The notes under the pieces are model-generated. The model had not been told where the DNA came from. It saw only the letters and a list, made by a program, of their open reading frames with translations, and did no database searches. Below, piece by piece: positions 7,842-15,002 of a DNA stretch of 64,000 nt. This DNA comes from a bacterium (GTDB taxonomy: Archaea; Nanoarchaeota; Nanoarchaeia; Woesearchaeales; UBA10216): positions 30,752 through 94,751 of the forward strand of contig JAAGZO010000825.1 of assembly GCA_024206195.1 (NCBI GenBank), read 5' to 3'. Numbering within the stretch: the first letter of the stretch is position 1; the number at the start of each line of letters is the position of its first letter. The translations under genes were made by a program, and so were the position numbers.

Positions 7842-7887
7842 TTTTTTAATCTCCGTTGTTGCTTCTCTTCGGAAGGCAATCAACTTT

Positions 7888-8190
7888 TTATTCTTCTTTC
7901 TCTAGTTCTGCTATCTCTTCTTTTAGCTCTGTTATTTCGTCGCTTAGTTCTGATAGTTCGCTATCTGCCCAATCATTATAACCGCATCTATACGCTGTCG
8001 GGTCACAATTCTTTAAGACATCGGAAGGGTCAAAGGTAAGAGAGCCTATTTTAATCTCTTCGCTTGTATCGTCTAACATTTCGTCATATTCATCTTCGCA
8101 ATTATGACCCTCTAAGTCGCTGTGTCTCTCTTCTTTCTCTCGAAGTTCCTCTTCTTTCTCTTCAATCTCTTCTCTGTTTGGGTCTATCAT
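7888..8190 (-). CDS. Acidic coiled-coil protein (100 aa)
   Basis: Glu-rich heptad-like segments at both ends (EEIEEKEEELREKEER and ELSDEITELKEEIAELEKEE) flank a central region with three cysteines. Strong net negative charge. ATGA overlap with the LPD29 protein gene upstream, so the two may act together. Confidence 0.6.
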   Translation of the reverse strand: MIDPNREEIEEKEEELREKEERHSDLEGHNCEDEYDEMLDDTSEEIKIGSLTFDPSDVLKNCDPTAYRCGYNDWADSELSELSDEITELKEEIAELEKEE

Positions 8191-8678
8191 TGTTTTGCCT
8201 CCATAAATGGCTTATCCCATTTACCTAATTGAATATGTAAGTAGTAATTAACATCAAAATAATCACTTTGCGGGTCGCTGTTATCGTAGTTATACTCTCT
8301 TGATATCTCGACCATACGCCTTAAAGCCTTATGCCCCGCTTCAGTCAAAAATACACCATTACACCATTTATTAGTGTCGTATTCGTCACATAGGGAGTAA
8401 TTATTTAACTGATGATATTCCCCGCTTTGCATTTTCTTTAAAGCGTCTGGCTCTCTGTGGCTCATCTCTTCATAAAACCGCTTTGCTTCTGGGGTTATCT
8501 CTTCGGGTTTCTTCTTCATAATTATAGGGGATTCCATGACTGATATTGTAATGCTACTGCCCCCGCTGTAGCTCTCTTTAGTTACTGATATCTTATAGTC
8601 CTTAAATTCCTCTTTAAATCGCTTTCTTATTGCTTGTGCGATTTCCTTAGTGGATAGGTCTTTAAATTCTGGTTTCAT
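8187..8678 (-). CDS. LPD29-domain protein (163 aa)
   Basis: The N-terminal ~45 residues, LSTKEIAQAIRKRFKEEF then YSGGSSITISV, match the signature of the large-polyvalent-protein-associated domain LPD29 as I know it. This is a small alpha/beta domain found in phage and plasmid early or anti-restriction regions. The remainder is helical with one Cys (YSLCDEYD). The role of LPD29 is not established. Coupled by 4 nt on both sides. Confidence 0.65.
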   Translation of the reverse strand: MKPEFKDLSTKEIAQAIRKRFKEEFKDYKISVTKESYSGGSSITISVMESPIIMKKKPEEITPEAKRFYEEMSHREPDALKKMQSGEYHQLNNYSLCDEYDTNKWCNGVFLTEAGHKALRRMVEISREYNYDNSDPQSDYFDVNYYLHIQLGKWDKPFMEAKQ

Positions 8679-8968
8679 CGTGAAGCCTCCTTTATTGGGC
8701 TTATGTCATGCCCATCATCATAATTATATGTCTCTTCTTTCTCTGTTGTTTTTTCCTCTTCTTTAAATGCCTTATCTGGTCTGAAGTCAAAAACTAATTT
8801 ATCTTTTCTCTTCTCAGCTTGTCTTACCATATCGGCAATTACGCAAACCTTTTTTAACTCCTTTATGGCATGGTCTTTATTCTTCATGTTTACCAATGCG
8901 GGGAGTAATTGACACCATGTAGGTTCTGTGTCTATGGTCTCGCTTGATAGTATCTTTTTATCTGTCAT
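8675..8968 (-). CDS. Hypothetical protein (97 aa)
   Basis: Start at 8968 (MTDKKILSSETID) is preceded by GGAG about 10 nt upstream. It is helical in the middle (IKELKKVCVIADMVRQAEKRK) with an acidic C-terminus. It overlaps the 52-aa gene upstream by 11 nt. No family recognised. Confidence 0.55.
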   Translation of the reverse strand: MTDKKILSSETIDTEPTWCQLLPALVNMKNKDHAIKELKKVCVIADMVRQAEKRKDKLVFDFRPDKAFKEEEKTTEKEETYNYDDGHDISPIKEASR

Positions 8969-9116
8969 TTTCTGGCTCTCCATAAGTTAGTGTAAACTTA
9001 TTAAATCCTGTTTGCTGTGTGCTGATTAGCATAAGCCCCTTATTCTCTAAGGTCGCCTTTTGCTTCTCGGCTTTCTCTGTGGGCTTGTTATAGTCTATCT
9101 GTATTGATTCCGTCAT
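8958..9116 (-). CDS. Small hypothetical protein (52 aa)
   Basis: MTESIQIDYNKPTEKAEKQ to GEPENDR fills the gap, with ATGA overlap to the gene upstream. The composition matches neighbours. Unknown role. Confidence 0.5.
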   Translation of the reverse strand: MTESIQIDYNKPTEKAEKQKATLENKGLMLISTQQTGFNKFTLTYGEPENDR

Positions 9117-9304
9117 TTTTTCGCCTCGCTTGATTCTTTATATATGTATGAAAAAGCTGTATTTATTGGGTGTAGTGGAGTAGAGCCGTTTAATGCTCTA
9201 TCGGGGTATTTGTAGATAGTCCCCGCCATACTTAAAGCCCACTCCTTGCTTACTTCGGTCTTTTCGCCGTTGGCTTTATCTACCCTTATATATTTGTCTT
9301 TCAT
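9113..9304 (-). CDS. Hypothetical protein (63 aa)
   Basis: Basic protein beginning MKDKYIRVDKANGEK, with a helical centre and KKEd-like C-terminus (KESSEAKK). SD AGGAG upstream. No motif recognised. Confidence 0.55.
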   Translation of the reverse strand: MKDKYIRVDKANGEKTEVSKEWALSMAGTIYKYPDRALNGSTPLHPINTAFSYIYKESSEAKK

Positions 9305-9379
9305 TGTCTTTATATCTCCTTTAATGTCGATAGTACGCCCCTTATAGGCGTATAGTACGGGATAAAAGCCTTTTATTTT

Positions 9380-9805
9380 TTAGGCTGTGACCCCTTCTTT
9401 ATTTTCAATCTCTGCAAGGTCTTTATTTTGTGCCTTCAGTTCTACAATTTCTGATTTATACCATTCAATTATGGTCGGGCTTCTTGCTCTTGTGATTTTG
9501 TCCATTCGTTCCTCTATCTTTTCGGTGTTGTGTTCTATCTGTGCCTTTGTGTTTGATAATTCACATTTAGAAACATAAATAAGCTTACAATCGCTTAAAG
9601 CACTTGAAACCTCGCTTTTATGCTTTGCTGTTGTTATGCTGTATTTGTTTGTAGTGAATAGAAATTTATCTCCAAACCTTCTAGCTATTGGAAAGTGATA
9701 ACCATAAGAGTATATTGTATCTCCTTCTATAAACATGGTGTTACTTTTTCCGCTTGTTGCCCCATTTCTGAAGCTTTCCGCTAGTTTGCTATGACTTACT
9801 ACCAT
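9380..9805 (-). CDS. DUF8033-like protein, first gene of the leftward operon (141 aa)
   Basis: The N-terminus HSKLAESFRNGATSGKSNTMFI followed by TIYSYGYHFPIARRF resembles the phage DUF8033 domain (a Y-shaped 'SYG.HFPIAR' core). The C-terminal ~50 residues form a coiled coil (KAQIEHNTEKIEERMDK, EIVELKAQNKDLAEIE). Function of the family is unknown to me. It is the first leftward gene after the divergent control region. Confidence 0.6.
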   Translation of the reverse strand: MVVSHSKLAESFRNGATSGKSNTMFIEGDTIYSYGYHFPIARRFGDKFLFTTNKYSITTAKHKSEVSSALSDCKLIYVSKCELSNTKAQIEHNTEKIEERMDKITRARSPTIIEWYKSEIVELKAQNKDLAEIENKEGVTA

Positions 9806-10197
9806 TTTACTTTTGTTTCTCCGTATTCTTTATTGAATACTATTTTTTTAAATCTCACTACAGAAAAGACCCCAGTTTACTTTTAAGGGTCTCTTTTCGT
9901 TCCTGCGTGATATTTTTAGCCCCTTTAGAGGCTCTATAGTAGGGTTATTCATGCCCTAAACATGGTTAGGCTGTGCCTAGTTTTACCCCCCTTTAGAGGG
10001 GCTTATATGGGGTTATATGGGGGTTGTTTAATGAGTTTGAATAAATGCCCCATTACAGACCATAAACGGCCTTAGTATATGCCCTTTTGATTGTAGGCTT
10101 GATACTGAATAAAACCCGCCTTAGTAAGTCCAATAGAGTGGGCTTATATTGTCCATATATCCTTATTGTCTTAGTCATTGTATATCATCTCCATATG
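9806..10197. other. Left part of the divergent control region, no gene seen
   Basis: AT-rich DNA with several short hairpins: GTATTC/GAATAC near 9823, CCCC/GGGG around a shared TTTAGA loop near 10000, and overlapping GCC-TAA/TTAGGC and TAGGC/GCCTA stems near 9950-9980. No frame longer than about 20 codons looks coding. It probably contains the leftward promoter and leader. Confidence 0.5.
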
Positions 10198-10237
10198 TTT
10201 ACTTACATAGTGAGTGGTTACTCACATGGTAAGTAAA
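10198..10237. repeat. 40-bp double palindrome with four TTACTYAC half-sites
   Basis: TTTACTTAC (10198) pairs with GTAAGTAAA (to 10237), and inside it GTGAGT (10210) pairs with ACTCAC (to 10225). The four arms are variants of one 8-bp word, so this looks like two nested dyads for a dimeric or tetrameric DNA-binding protein. Located between the leftward operon and the rightward control elements. Confidence 0.7.
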
Positions 10238-10569
10238 GACTAACTTTAAGCCCTTTGTTTGGGCGTATGGGAAAGCCCCGCTACTATCGGGTATATTCCC
10301 ATACTATATGGTATATCAGGGTAGTATATAAACCTTTCGGTTTGTATGTTATCATATCCCGCAAATTTTACGGATTGTATGCTATATTGTCAGGTCTGAA
10401 GGTATGAAACGAGCATATATCTCTCATATGTAGCATAGCCACGCCCCCCCGTGTGGGTATATGATAACTCAACGGATAGGTTTATGGCTCAATGTAGCAA
10501 CCATATATAAAGCCCCGTTGTTTCCGCTGTAGCCGATAGCCCCATAGTGGATAGAGCAACATACCTCGC
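10238..10569. other. Intergenic control DNA with TATA-like words
   Basis: Contains GTATATAAA near 10332, a TAAACC-TTTC-GGTTT hairpin beside it, and a rightward TATA-like CATATATAAAG at about 10501-10511. I see no coding frame of convincing length. May hold promoters for short leader RNAs. Confidence 0.4.
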
Positions 10570-10605
10570 CAATCATAACGCTATGATATCATAAGGTTAT
10601 GATTG
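10570..10605. repeat. 36-bp inverted repeat (10 + 6 bp arms)
   Basis: CAATCATAAC at 10570 pairs with GTTATGATTG ending at 10605. The centre TATGATATCATA is itself a perfect dyad. The word CATAAG recurs three times in the next ~80 bp, including a hairpin GTCATAA/TTATGGAC. This is an operator-, terminator- or replication-type structure; the sequence alone does not decide. Confidence 0.65.
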
Positions 10606-10915
10606 AGACCCGCCCCATGATTCAGAGCCAAACCATAAGGGGGCGAGACATTAAAGTCATAAGGAGTTATGGACATCACACCCCAATAGGTAGGGGTATC
10701 TAGATAAATAGAGTATGACTCAGTAGCAAGAAGTATGACCACCATAGGTTGTGGGGTTCGGCTCTGTAAATATCCCCCCCACAACCAGAGACACATAGAG
10801 ACACACACCCAAACCCTTAACCCATCTTTCCTAGAATAAACCAAAATTGCCATATATACTACGAACTCTAGGGCCTACAAAAAATGGTGAGTTAGCCTCT
10901 TTATAAAAGAATCCT
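10606..10915. other. Intergenic stretch, no gene seen
   Basis: Contains a C-run (10776-10783) and G-runs with short hairpins. The one longer minus-strand frame here (10581-10853) is Trp/Tyr-rich and unlike the virus's other proteins, so I do not call it a gene. Confidence 0.4.
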
Positions 10916-11095
10916 TCAGATACTATAATTTAGATAGTATAGCCCCCATAAAAAAATAGTGTAAAAAAATTGCGACTCAGAGATTAGGATTCTCAGATAC
11001 TATAGATACTATGATACCCTGTACCGAATCCGGAAGGTTTCCGGATGGATATTTAGTATAGTCAGTATACTAAGCTTTCCATACTTACTATACTT
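10916..11095. repeat. Cluster of ATACTA/TAGTAT repeats and dyads
   Basis: About eight copies of ATACTA(T) or its complement lie within 180 bp. They include the dyad ATACTAT/ATAGTAT near 10920, the tandem GATACTATAGATACTAT near 11000 and the dyad TTAGTATA/TATACTAA near 11060. A TCCGGAAGGTTTCCGGA dyad sits among them. Such clustering between divergent operons is typical of iterons or multiple operators, so this is a replication-origin candidate. Confidence 0.55.
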
Positions 11096-11233
11096 TTTAT
11101 CTCAACTATCGACATCCTGTCGATGTTTCAACCGTCCCCGATTTGGGTACAGTTCGAATGTAACCAAGATGTAACTGTGCCACACCCGAATCATCTCAGA
11201 GTGTAGTGTATAACTATCATAAAATTTCGGCCC

Positions 11234-11273
11234 GATGATAACAAGTGATAACAACCAGTAACAAGTGCAAACA
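11234..11273. repeat. Four 10-bp phased repeats (AGTGATAACA-like)
   Basis: Units GATGATAACA, AGTGATAACA, ACCAGTAACA and AGTGCAAACA follow each other with exact 10-bp spacing. Helically phased direct repeats upstream of a TATA box suggest an activator or initiator binding array. Confidence 0.55.
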
Positions 11274-11351
11274 ACAAACCTTATAAAGGGTGGCTGAGAA
11301 GTGCATTATGCATTATGCATCACACTCAACTGTGTATTCTCATTCGATACC

Positions 11352-11360
11352 TTTATATAT
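11352..11360 (+). promoter_or_regulatory. TATA box for the large non-coding RNA
   Basis: TTTATATAT in an otherwise GC-balanced stretch; initiation ~25 nt downstream would fall near 11380, where no coding frame begins but dense secondary structure does. Confidence 0.5.
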
Positions 11361-11369
11361 CTGTCCAGT

Positions 11370-12215
11370 AGTAGAAATAGTGTGTTTGGAGGGCGACTCA
11401 GTTCCGTTACAAATGCTCGGGGATTCAACAGGCAAACTGGTACTATTGCTTCTTCAATCCCTGAGTTCATACTCATGGACCCTAAACCGCTTTGAGGTTT
11501 GAACCATATGTGAGAATAGTTGCGAATGGTGCACAGTTCGTCGTGAAGGTAGCATTTTTGTGTGATTGCCTAGGGCAACTTAGGGGGGTTCACACTTATA
11601 TTCAAGGGTCAGTAATCGCAGCACACGGACAAGGCTTAGGCACATGAAACAAGGTGGTGGGATGCGAGTGGTGATGCTGTAGACCTGGCCTGAATCATAT
11701 TCATGCGAAACATCACAGGGAAAGACAGGTTCCAACTTACTTGTTGAGTACCTGCATATTCAAAGGGGCTATGACCGATAAGTAAACCTGGGTGAGATTC
11801 CCAAGTTCTGGAATTTTATTGCGAGCCCAATCATACTCAGACCAATAAGCCCTATCGCATCTATACATAAGGGGAAAGCCAAGTTTACTACCCGTCTTCT
11901 TGGTGAGTACCCTTCATATTACTTGACTCCATGAGTTTTAGTAAAGTCCGCAAGGGGGGGAAAGTTAAGGTTTGGACTCAACATTCACCTGGCAAGTACC
12001 CCCTATTATAATCACGAAACAGCACTTGTCTATGTGTAAAAGAAGCCGATTCGATTCCGGCGAGCTTGGAGAGGCGGGACCAACCTTAGCGGGGGGGCGA
12101 CACCTCTATGTTTCAGGGCAAGTAAAACAATCAGACTCTCATAAGGGTTCCTGAAAGGCATAAAGAAGGTTAAATTGGACTGAACCTGCTCCAAGCCCTG
12201 TCTGGTTGGCTGCGT
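11370..12215 (+). ncRNA. Candidate large structured non-coding RNA (~850 nt)
   Basis: No credible protein frame on either strand, yet nested stems are dense. AAACC 11484/GGTTT 11500. GTGTGA 11560-11565 with TCACAC 11590-11595, enclosing TTGCC/GGCAA. TGAAT 11691/ATTCA 11703. CAGGT 11726/ACCTG 11754, enclosing CAAC/GTTG. AGTAAAC 11781-11787 with GTTTACT 11883-11889, enclosing TGGG/CCCA and TGCGA 11820/TCGCA 11859. GCCG 12045/CGGC 12061, AGAGG 12070/CCTCT 12107, AGGTT 12167/AACCT 12187, AGCC 12194/GGCT 12211. The word RAGTACC recurs near 11748, 11905 and 11995. A TATA box precedes it. Size and position beside a tRNA array recall the large phage RNAs GOLLD and ROOL, but no sequence match is claimed. 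Confidence 0.5.
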
Positions 12216-12220
12216 GAGAA

Positions 12221-12244
12221 TACTTATATACAATGATATAAGTA
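12221..12244. promoter_or_regulatory. 9-bp inverted repeat over TATA boxes
   Basis: TACTTATAT at 12221 pairs with ATATAAGTA ending 12244, and both arms contain TATA-like words 26-49 nt before the ATG at 12270. A self-complementary operator overlapping a promoter fits autoregulation of the four-gene rightward unit. Confidence 0.55.
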
Positions 12245-12269
12245 TACAATAACATATAAGTGATTTACA

Positions 12270-12401
12270 ATGAAAGATGAAAAGCTAAGGGATTTATTCC
12301 AGCAATTAGAAAGCAATTACAAAGACCTCGCAAGGAGGGGTTGCAAGACCGTTGATATCGAAATGATATTACAAGATTTAAGAAGGCATAGATTAGAGTG
12401 A
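12270..12401 (+). CDS. Small helical protein (43 aa)
   Basis: MKDEKLRDLFQQLESNYKDL ... ILQDLRRHRLE, strongly amphipathic and charged. It starts shortly after the TATA/palindrome at 12221-12260, so its transcript would be short-leadered. First gene of a four-gene cluster with almost no spacing. Possibly a regulator binding the nearby dyad, by position only. Confidence 0.55.
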   Translation: MKDEKLRDLFQQLESNYKDLARRGCKTVDIEMILQDLRRHRLE

Positions 12402-12405
12402 GACT

Positions 12406-12516
12406 ATGACTAAATGGAATGAACAACCACTACACTGCAAATGTCCTGGAAAGCCGACCTATGCTTGGAGCAATGTATGTAGAAGATGTTGTAAGCCCGT
12501 AGTGGAGAAAGAATAA
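12406..12516 (+). CDS. Mini zinc-finger protein (36 aa)
   Basis: MTKWNEQPLHCKCPGKP ... VCRRCCKPVVEKE holds CxC and CxxCC pairs, enough for one zinc. Its stop overlaps the next start (TAATG). The composition matches the leftward mini zinc ribbons. Confidence 0.55.
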   Translation: MTKWNEQPLHCKCPGKPTYAWSNVCRRCCKPVVEKE

Positions 12517-12647
12517 TGCCAGGAAAATATAGGCCTTCTAAGCTGAGAAATTACAAAGATTATAAACGCAGGTATGTTCCTTGTGAGCAGTGTGGTTTTG
12601 ATATGAGGGGCAAGAAACATAGAAGGGCATGCTTAGGTGAGAAATGA
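12516..12647 (+). CDS. Basic mini zinc-finger protein (43 aa)
   Basis: Very basic (KYRPSKLRNYKDYKRRY) then CEQCGFDM and RACLGEK with a nearby His, a possible CCHC-type site. Basic character suggests nucleic-acid binding. Overlaps both neighbours by 1-4 nt. Confidence 0.55.
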   Translation: MPGKYRPSKLRNYKDYKRRYVPCEQCGFDMRGKKHRRACLGEK

Positions 12648-12793
12648 TGCCGTGCCATAGGCCGGTTCCAGGAAGATGCATTTGCAGGGGCCCAATGGTG
12701 ATTACTTGCTTATGTGGCATTTGCCAGAAGTGTGGCAAGTTAAGAAAACAGCCCCGTTCTATTGATTCTGCAAATTGCCAGGATGCAGACTGA
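12644..12793 (+). CDS. Cys-rich small protein (49 aa)
   Basis: MMPCHRPVPGRCICRGP then CLCGICQKCGK, nine cysteines in total. The 3' end overlaps the convergent HAD gene by 35 nt, unusual but tolerated in compact genomes. May bind one or two zincs. Confidence 0.5.
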   Translation: MMPCHRPVPGRCICRGPMVITCLCGICQKCGKLRKQPRSIDSANCQDAD

Positions 12794-13553
12794 GTATCTT
12801 CTGTGCTAATACAAATCCAGGCAATACTTCATCTGAGAGTTCAATGCTGAAATCTCCTTTTAATCTGGAAGCGTCTGCAGTCACAGATATGTCGCAACGT
12901 TCAAGCAGCTCTTTATCATTATAGTTATCGCCGATTCCTAGACTGTATTGTGAAAGGCCCTGGAAAAATAACATTGCCCCAACTTCTCTAACACCCCTGC
13001 CTTTGTTCTGTCTGCCTTGGATTTGGATGTCATATGCCTCTCCATTCCAGATGCAATCGTAATGTGCCTTACTACAGGCATCATTGATGGACTTCACTAC
13101 CTCTTCTATCTCTGCAACTCTTTCTTCGCAGTGGATGGTAATGATGTGGTTCTTCTGCTCAAAACCTTTAATCAGTTTGCTCTTTATCTTTGCCAATTTC
13201 TCATGCACAACATTCAACAAAGTGAATGAGTTATGATGTTGTTGAATCTTCCCGGCCATCCATGTTGCACTTCCATTTTCATAGGTGATGGAAACCTTAG
13301 AAAGGATTGGCCTGAACATATCCATTAGCATGCAGAGACTTCGCCCTGAAGATATGTTCACATGGTAGCCGAGATTATGAAGGTCAGTAATTAGTTTAAT
13401 CATGTAAGAAGGAACTTTCTTGATTCCTATGGTTGTGATTGGACCATTTTGGGATATTATGGTTCCTCTTGGAACAATAACACCATCAACATCAAATACA
13501 ATCATCTTGACATCTCTGATGTCATCCCAAGTCATTTCTTTTATGTCTTTCAT
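12759..13553 (-). CDS. HAD-superfamily phosphatase (264 aa)
   Basis: MIVFDVDGVIVP gives the catalytic DxD of motif I near residue 20, NISSGRS motif II, and GIGDNYNDKELLERCDISV the GDxxND motif IV. A large cap between motifs II and IV suggests a Cof/phosphoglycolate or sugar-phosphate phosphatase type. The start at 13553 gives an ATGA overlap with the upstream gene; a longer in-frame extension to 13604 would overlap it by 54 nt. The substrate is unknown; given the glycan operon elsewhere, a sugar phosphate is a reasonable inference. Confidence 0.8.
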   Translation of the reverse strand: MKDIKEMTWDDIRDVKMIVFDVDGVIVPRGTIISQNGPITTIGIKKVPSYMIKLITDLHNLGYHVNISSGRSLCMLMDMFRPILSKVSITYENGSATWMAGKIQQHHNSFTLLNVVHEKLAKIKSKLIKGFEQKNHIITIHCEERVAEIEEVVKSINDACSKAHYDCIWNGEAYDIQIQGRQNKGRGVREVGAMLFFQGLSQYSLGIGDNYNDKELLERCDISVTADASRLKGDFSIELSDEVLPGFVLAQKILSLHPGNLQNQ

Positions 13554-13936
13554 ATTGACACACTCCCATCTCGATGCACAATAAATTGCTTTATTTGTTT
13601 GCAATCACAATGTTTGCACCCAACTTCAAAATCGAACAGATAACAACCCTTCTCTGAAGGATGTTTCCCCCCATGCTTCAACTTGATATCTTTTCTTTGG
13701 TTGGTTTCTCTGACAAATTTGAAGACTATACTGCTTGCTTCCTCAAATGTGCATTCTCTATCTTGGTCGCATTTGCATTCTTCTTCATAGTCTCTGAAGT
13801 TGACATTCTCTGCACACTCCTGGCAGCATTTCACTTCCCTGTCTACTGATGGGTTGTTGGGGTCGTCAATGTTGATGACTCTGACTAATCTTGTTATCTT
13901 TTCCTTATTTCCTTCTGGACATACTTCGCAACTCAT
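13550..13936 (-). CDS. Cys-rich zinc-binding protein (128 aa)
   Basis: Cysteines occur in four groups: MSCEVCPEGN, CCQECAEN, CKCDQDRECTF and VGCKHCDCKQ, so two zinc sites are likely. Between them lies a helical EEASSIVFKFVRETN. The start at 13936 is the first ATG. Coupled to the HAD phosphatase. No family recognised. Confidence 0.7.
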   Translation of the reverse strand: MSCEVCPEGNKEKITRLVRVINIDDPNNPSVDREVKCCQECAENVNFRDYEEECKCDQDRECTFEEASSIVFKFVRETNQRKDIKLKHGGKHPSEKGCYLFDFEVGCKHCDCKQIKQFIVHRDGSVSI

Positions 13937-14338
13937 TTTAGATACCTCGTGTCATTTGGGGGGACTCCCGCAAAGCTCACCTCTTCTTTTAAGGTTTGGG
14001 GGTGGTTAAAATAGAAGGCAAGAAAGAACTTGTGTGTTTATATTCACGCAAGAGCCCTATGCCCAACTGACTGCTTACAGATACAATGCCTATTAATCAG
14101 AATTGATATATAAATATTTGCCTGTTTTCAGTGATTTTCAGTGAAATTCACTTATTTTCATCTATTTTACAATGCCTTTCTCTCGCTGTCTATCCTTTCA
14201 GTAGCCTTCAATAGAGACCGCAACATTTATAAAGTAGCTTGTTCTACCAGGCATTGGTGCGATTTGGCTCTGTGACAGTTTCGGCTGGAACTCTGTCAAT
14301 GACCGCCGACTTTATTATCATAAGGTGATTTAACTAAA
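13937..14338. other. Intergenic leader with 10-bp phased repeats
   Basis: Contains TATATAAATATTT near 14106, then five 10-bp units from 14125 (TTTTCAGTGA twice, AATTCACTTA, TTTTCATCTA, TTTTACAATG). A second TATA-like ATTTATAAAG lies near 14228, followed by a TGACAG/CTGTCA hairpin (14271-14299) and CACC-type words. Likely the promoter and leader region of the tRNA array, and of the leftward HAD unit. Confidence 0.45.
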
Positions 14339-14410
14339 ATGTATAAATCGACATCAACCGGAACGGGAACATTGTCTTGTGCAGACAATAGTCTCGCCTC
14401 ATTGTTATGA
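14339..14410 (+). CDS. Possible 23-residue peptide in the tRNA leader
   Basis: MYKSTSTGTGTLSCADN to SLL, preceded by AAGGTG at a workable SD distance. Too short to be sure; could be a leader peptide or chance. Confidence 0.25.
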   Translation: MYKSTSTGTGTLSCADNSLASLL

Positions 14411-14492
14411 ACCCGTCTTGCTGTCGTTGAGATTTCTTGGATTTTTATTTGATTGCTGTCTTGGTGATGGTAAAGAGAGTTCTATAATTTGT

Positions 14493-14579
14493 GGCAAGGT
14501 CTCGTAGTCTGGTCAATCGTGCCGGCCTCATGAGCCGGTCCTGTAATGGGGTGCGAAGGTTCAAATCCTTCCCTTGCCA
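14493..14579 (+). tRNA. tRNA with CAT anticodon (Met or Ile2)
   Basis: Acceptor GGCAAGG/CCTTGCC, anticodon stem CCGGC/GCCGG with loop CTCATGA, T-arm GAAGG-TTCAAAT-CCTTC. No encoded CCA. The region between the anticodon and T stems is about 16 nt, long for Met, so this is either a class II-like variant or has a tiny non-canonical insertion. First gene of the array. Confidence 0.8.
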
Positions 14580-14592
14580 TTATTATCATCAT

Positions 14593-14664
14593 GTGGGTGT
14601 AGCTCAATAGTAAGAGTACATGGCCGTTAACCATGAGACTGCGGTGCAATTCCGCACACCTACG
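14593..14664 (+). tRNA. tRNA-Asn (GTT)
   Basis: Acceptor GTGGGTG/CACCTAC with one wobble pair, anticodon stem CATGG/CCATG, loop CCGTTAA, T-arm TGCGG/CCGCA. CCA is encoded after the discriminator. Position 33 is C, not the near-universal U. Confidence 0.85.
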
Positions 14665-14719
14665 CCATGTATCAAATAAGTATTTCAAAAGTATCAGAAA
14701 AGTATTAAATAATACTTAT

Positions 14720-14851
14720 GGTGGGGTGCCGAAGCCAGGTCAAACGGGTCGGACTTAGAAGCAGTATTTCATATTGCTTGGTCAGAGGGCCAATGTGTGC
14801 TTGGAAATCCGATGCTTAGTGCTTTCGAGGGTTCGAATCCCTCTCCCACCA
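14720..14851 (+). tRNA. tRNA-Leu (TAG) with ~47-nt intron
   Basis: Acceptor GGTGGGG/TCCCACC, anticodon stem TCGGA/TCCGA, loop CTTAGA(A). The intron, about 14760-14806, sits at the canonical archaeal 37/38 site. Long variable arm (TGCTTAGTGCTTTC) as expected for Leu; T-arm GAGGG-TTCGAAT-CCCTC. Confidence 0.9.
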
Positions 14852-14863
14852 TATTATCATCAT

Positions 14864-14999
14864 GCTGTGGAAGGGCAATCTGGTAGCTCACTGGTCCGCT
14901 AATGGGATAACCCTAAGCCCAGAGTTGAACACTGGACATTAGCCCAGAATGGAGAACCAGGTCCGAAAGGGCATCGGGGTTCAAATCCCCGCCATGGCG
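14864..14999 (+). tRNA. tRNA-Ser (GCT) with ~53-nt intron
   Basis: Acceptor GCTGTGG/CCATGGC, anticodon stem CTGGT 14891-14895/ACCAG 14956-14960, anticodon GCT at 14898-14900, intron about 14902-14954. Long variable arm GTCCGAAAGGGC and discriminator G fit Ser. Position 33 is C, as in the tRNA-Asn of this array. Confidence 0.85.
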
Positions 15000-15002
15000 T
15001 AT

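Noticed and set aside
10581..10853. A 90-codon minus-strand frame in the control region
   Set aside because: Trp/Tyr/Cys-rich composition unlike other viral proteins, no SD, and it runs through the 10570 palindrome and the repeat-rich interval.
11290..12233. Short frames of 60-70 codons in the structured interval (11290-11502, 11972-12154, 12030-12233)
   Set aside because: They lack SD or promoter-linked starts, overlap predicted stems, and none shows a protein-like motif.
14482..14688. Protein frames overlapping tRNA genes, here and at 15533-15812, 16042-16290, 16322-16561 and 17054-17374
   Set aside because: They coincide with folded tRNAs on the plus strand, and their composition follows tRNA sequence rather than codon usage.
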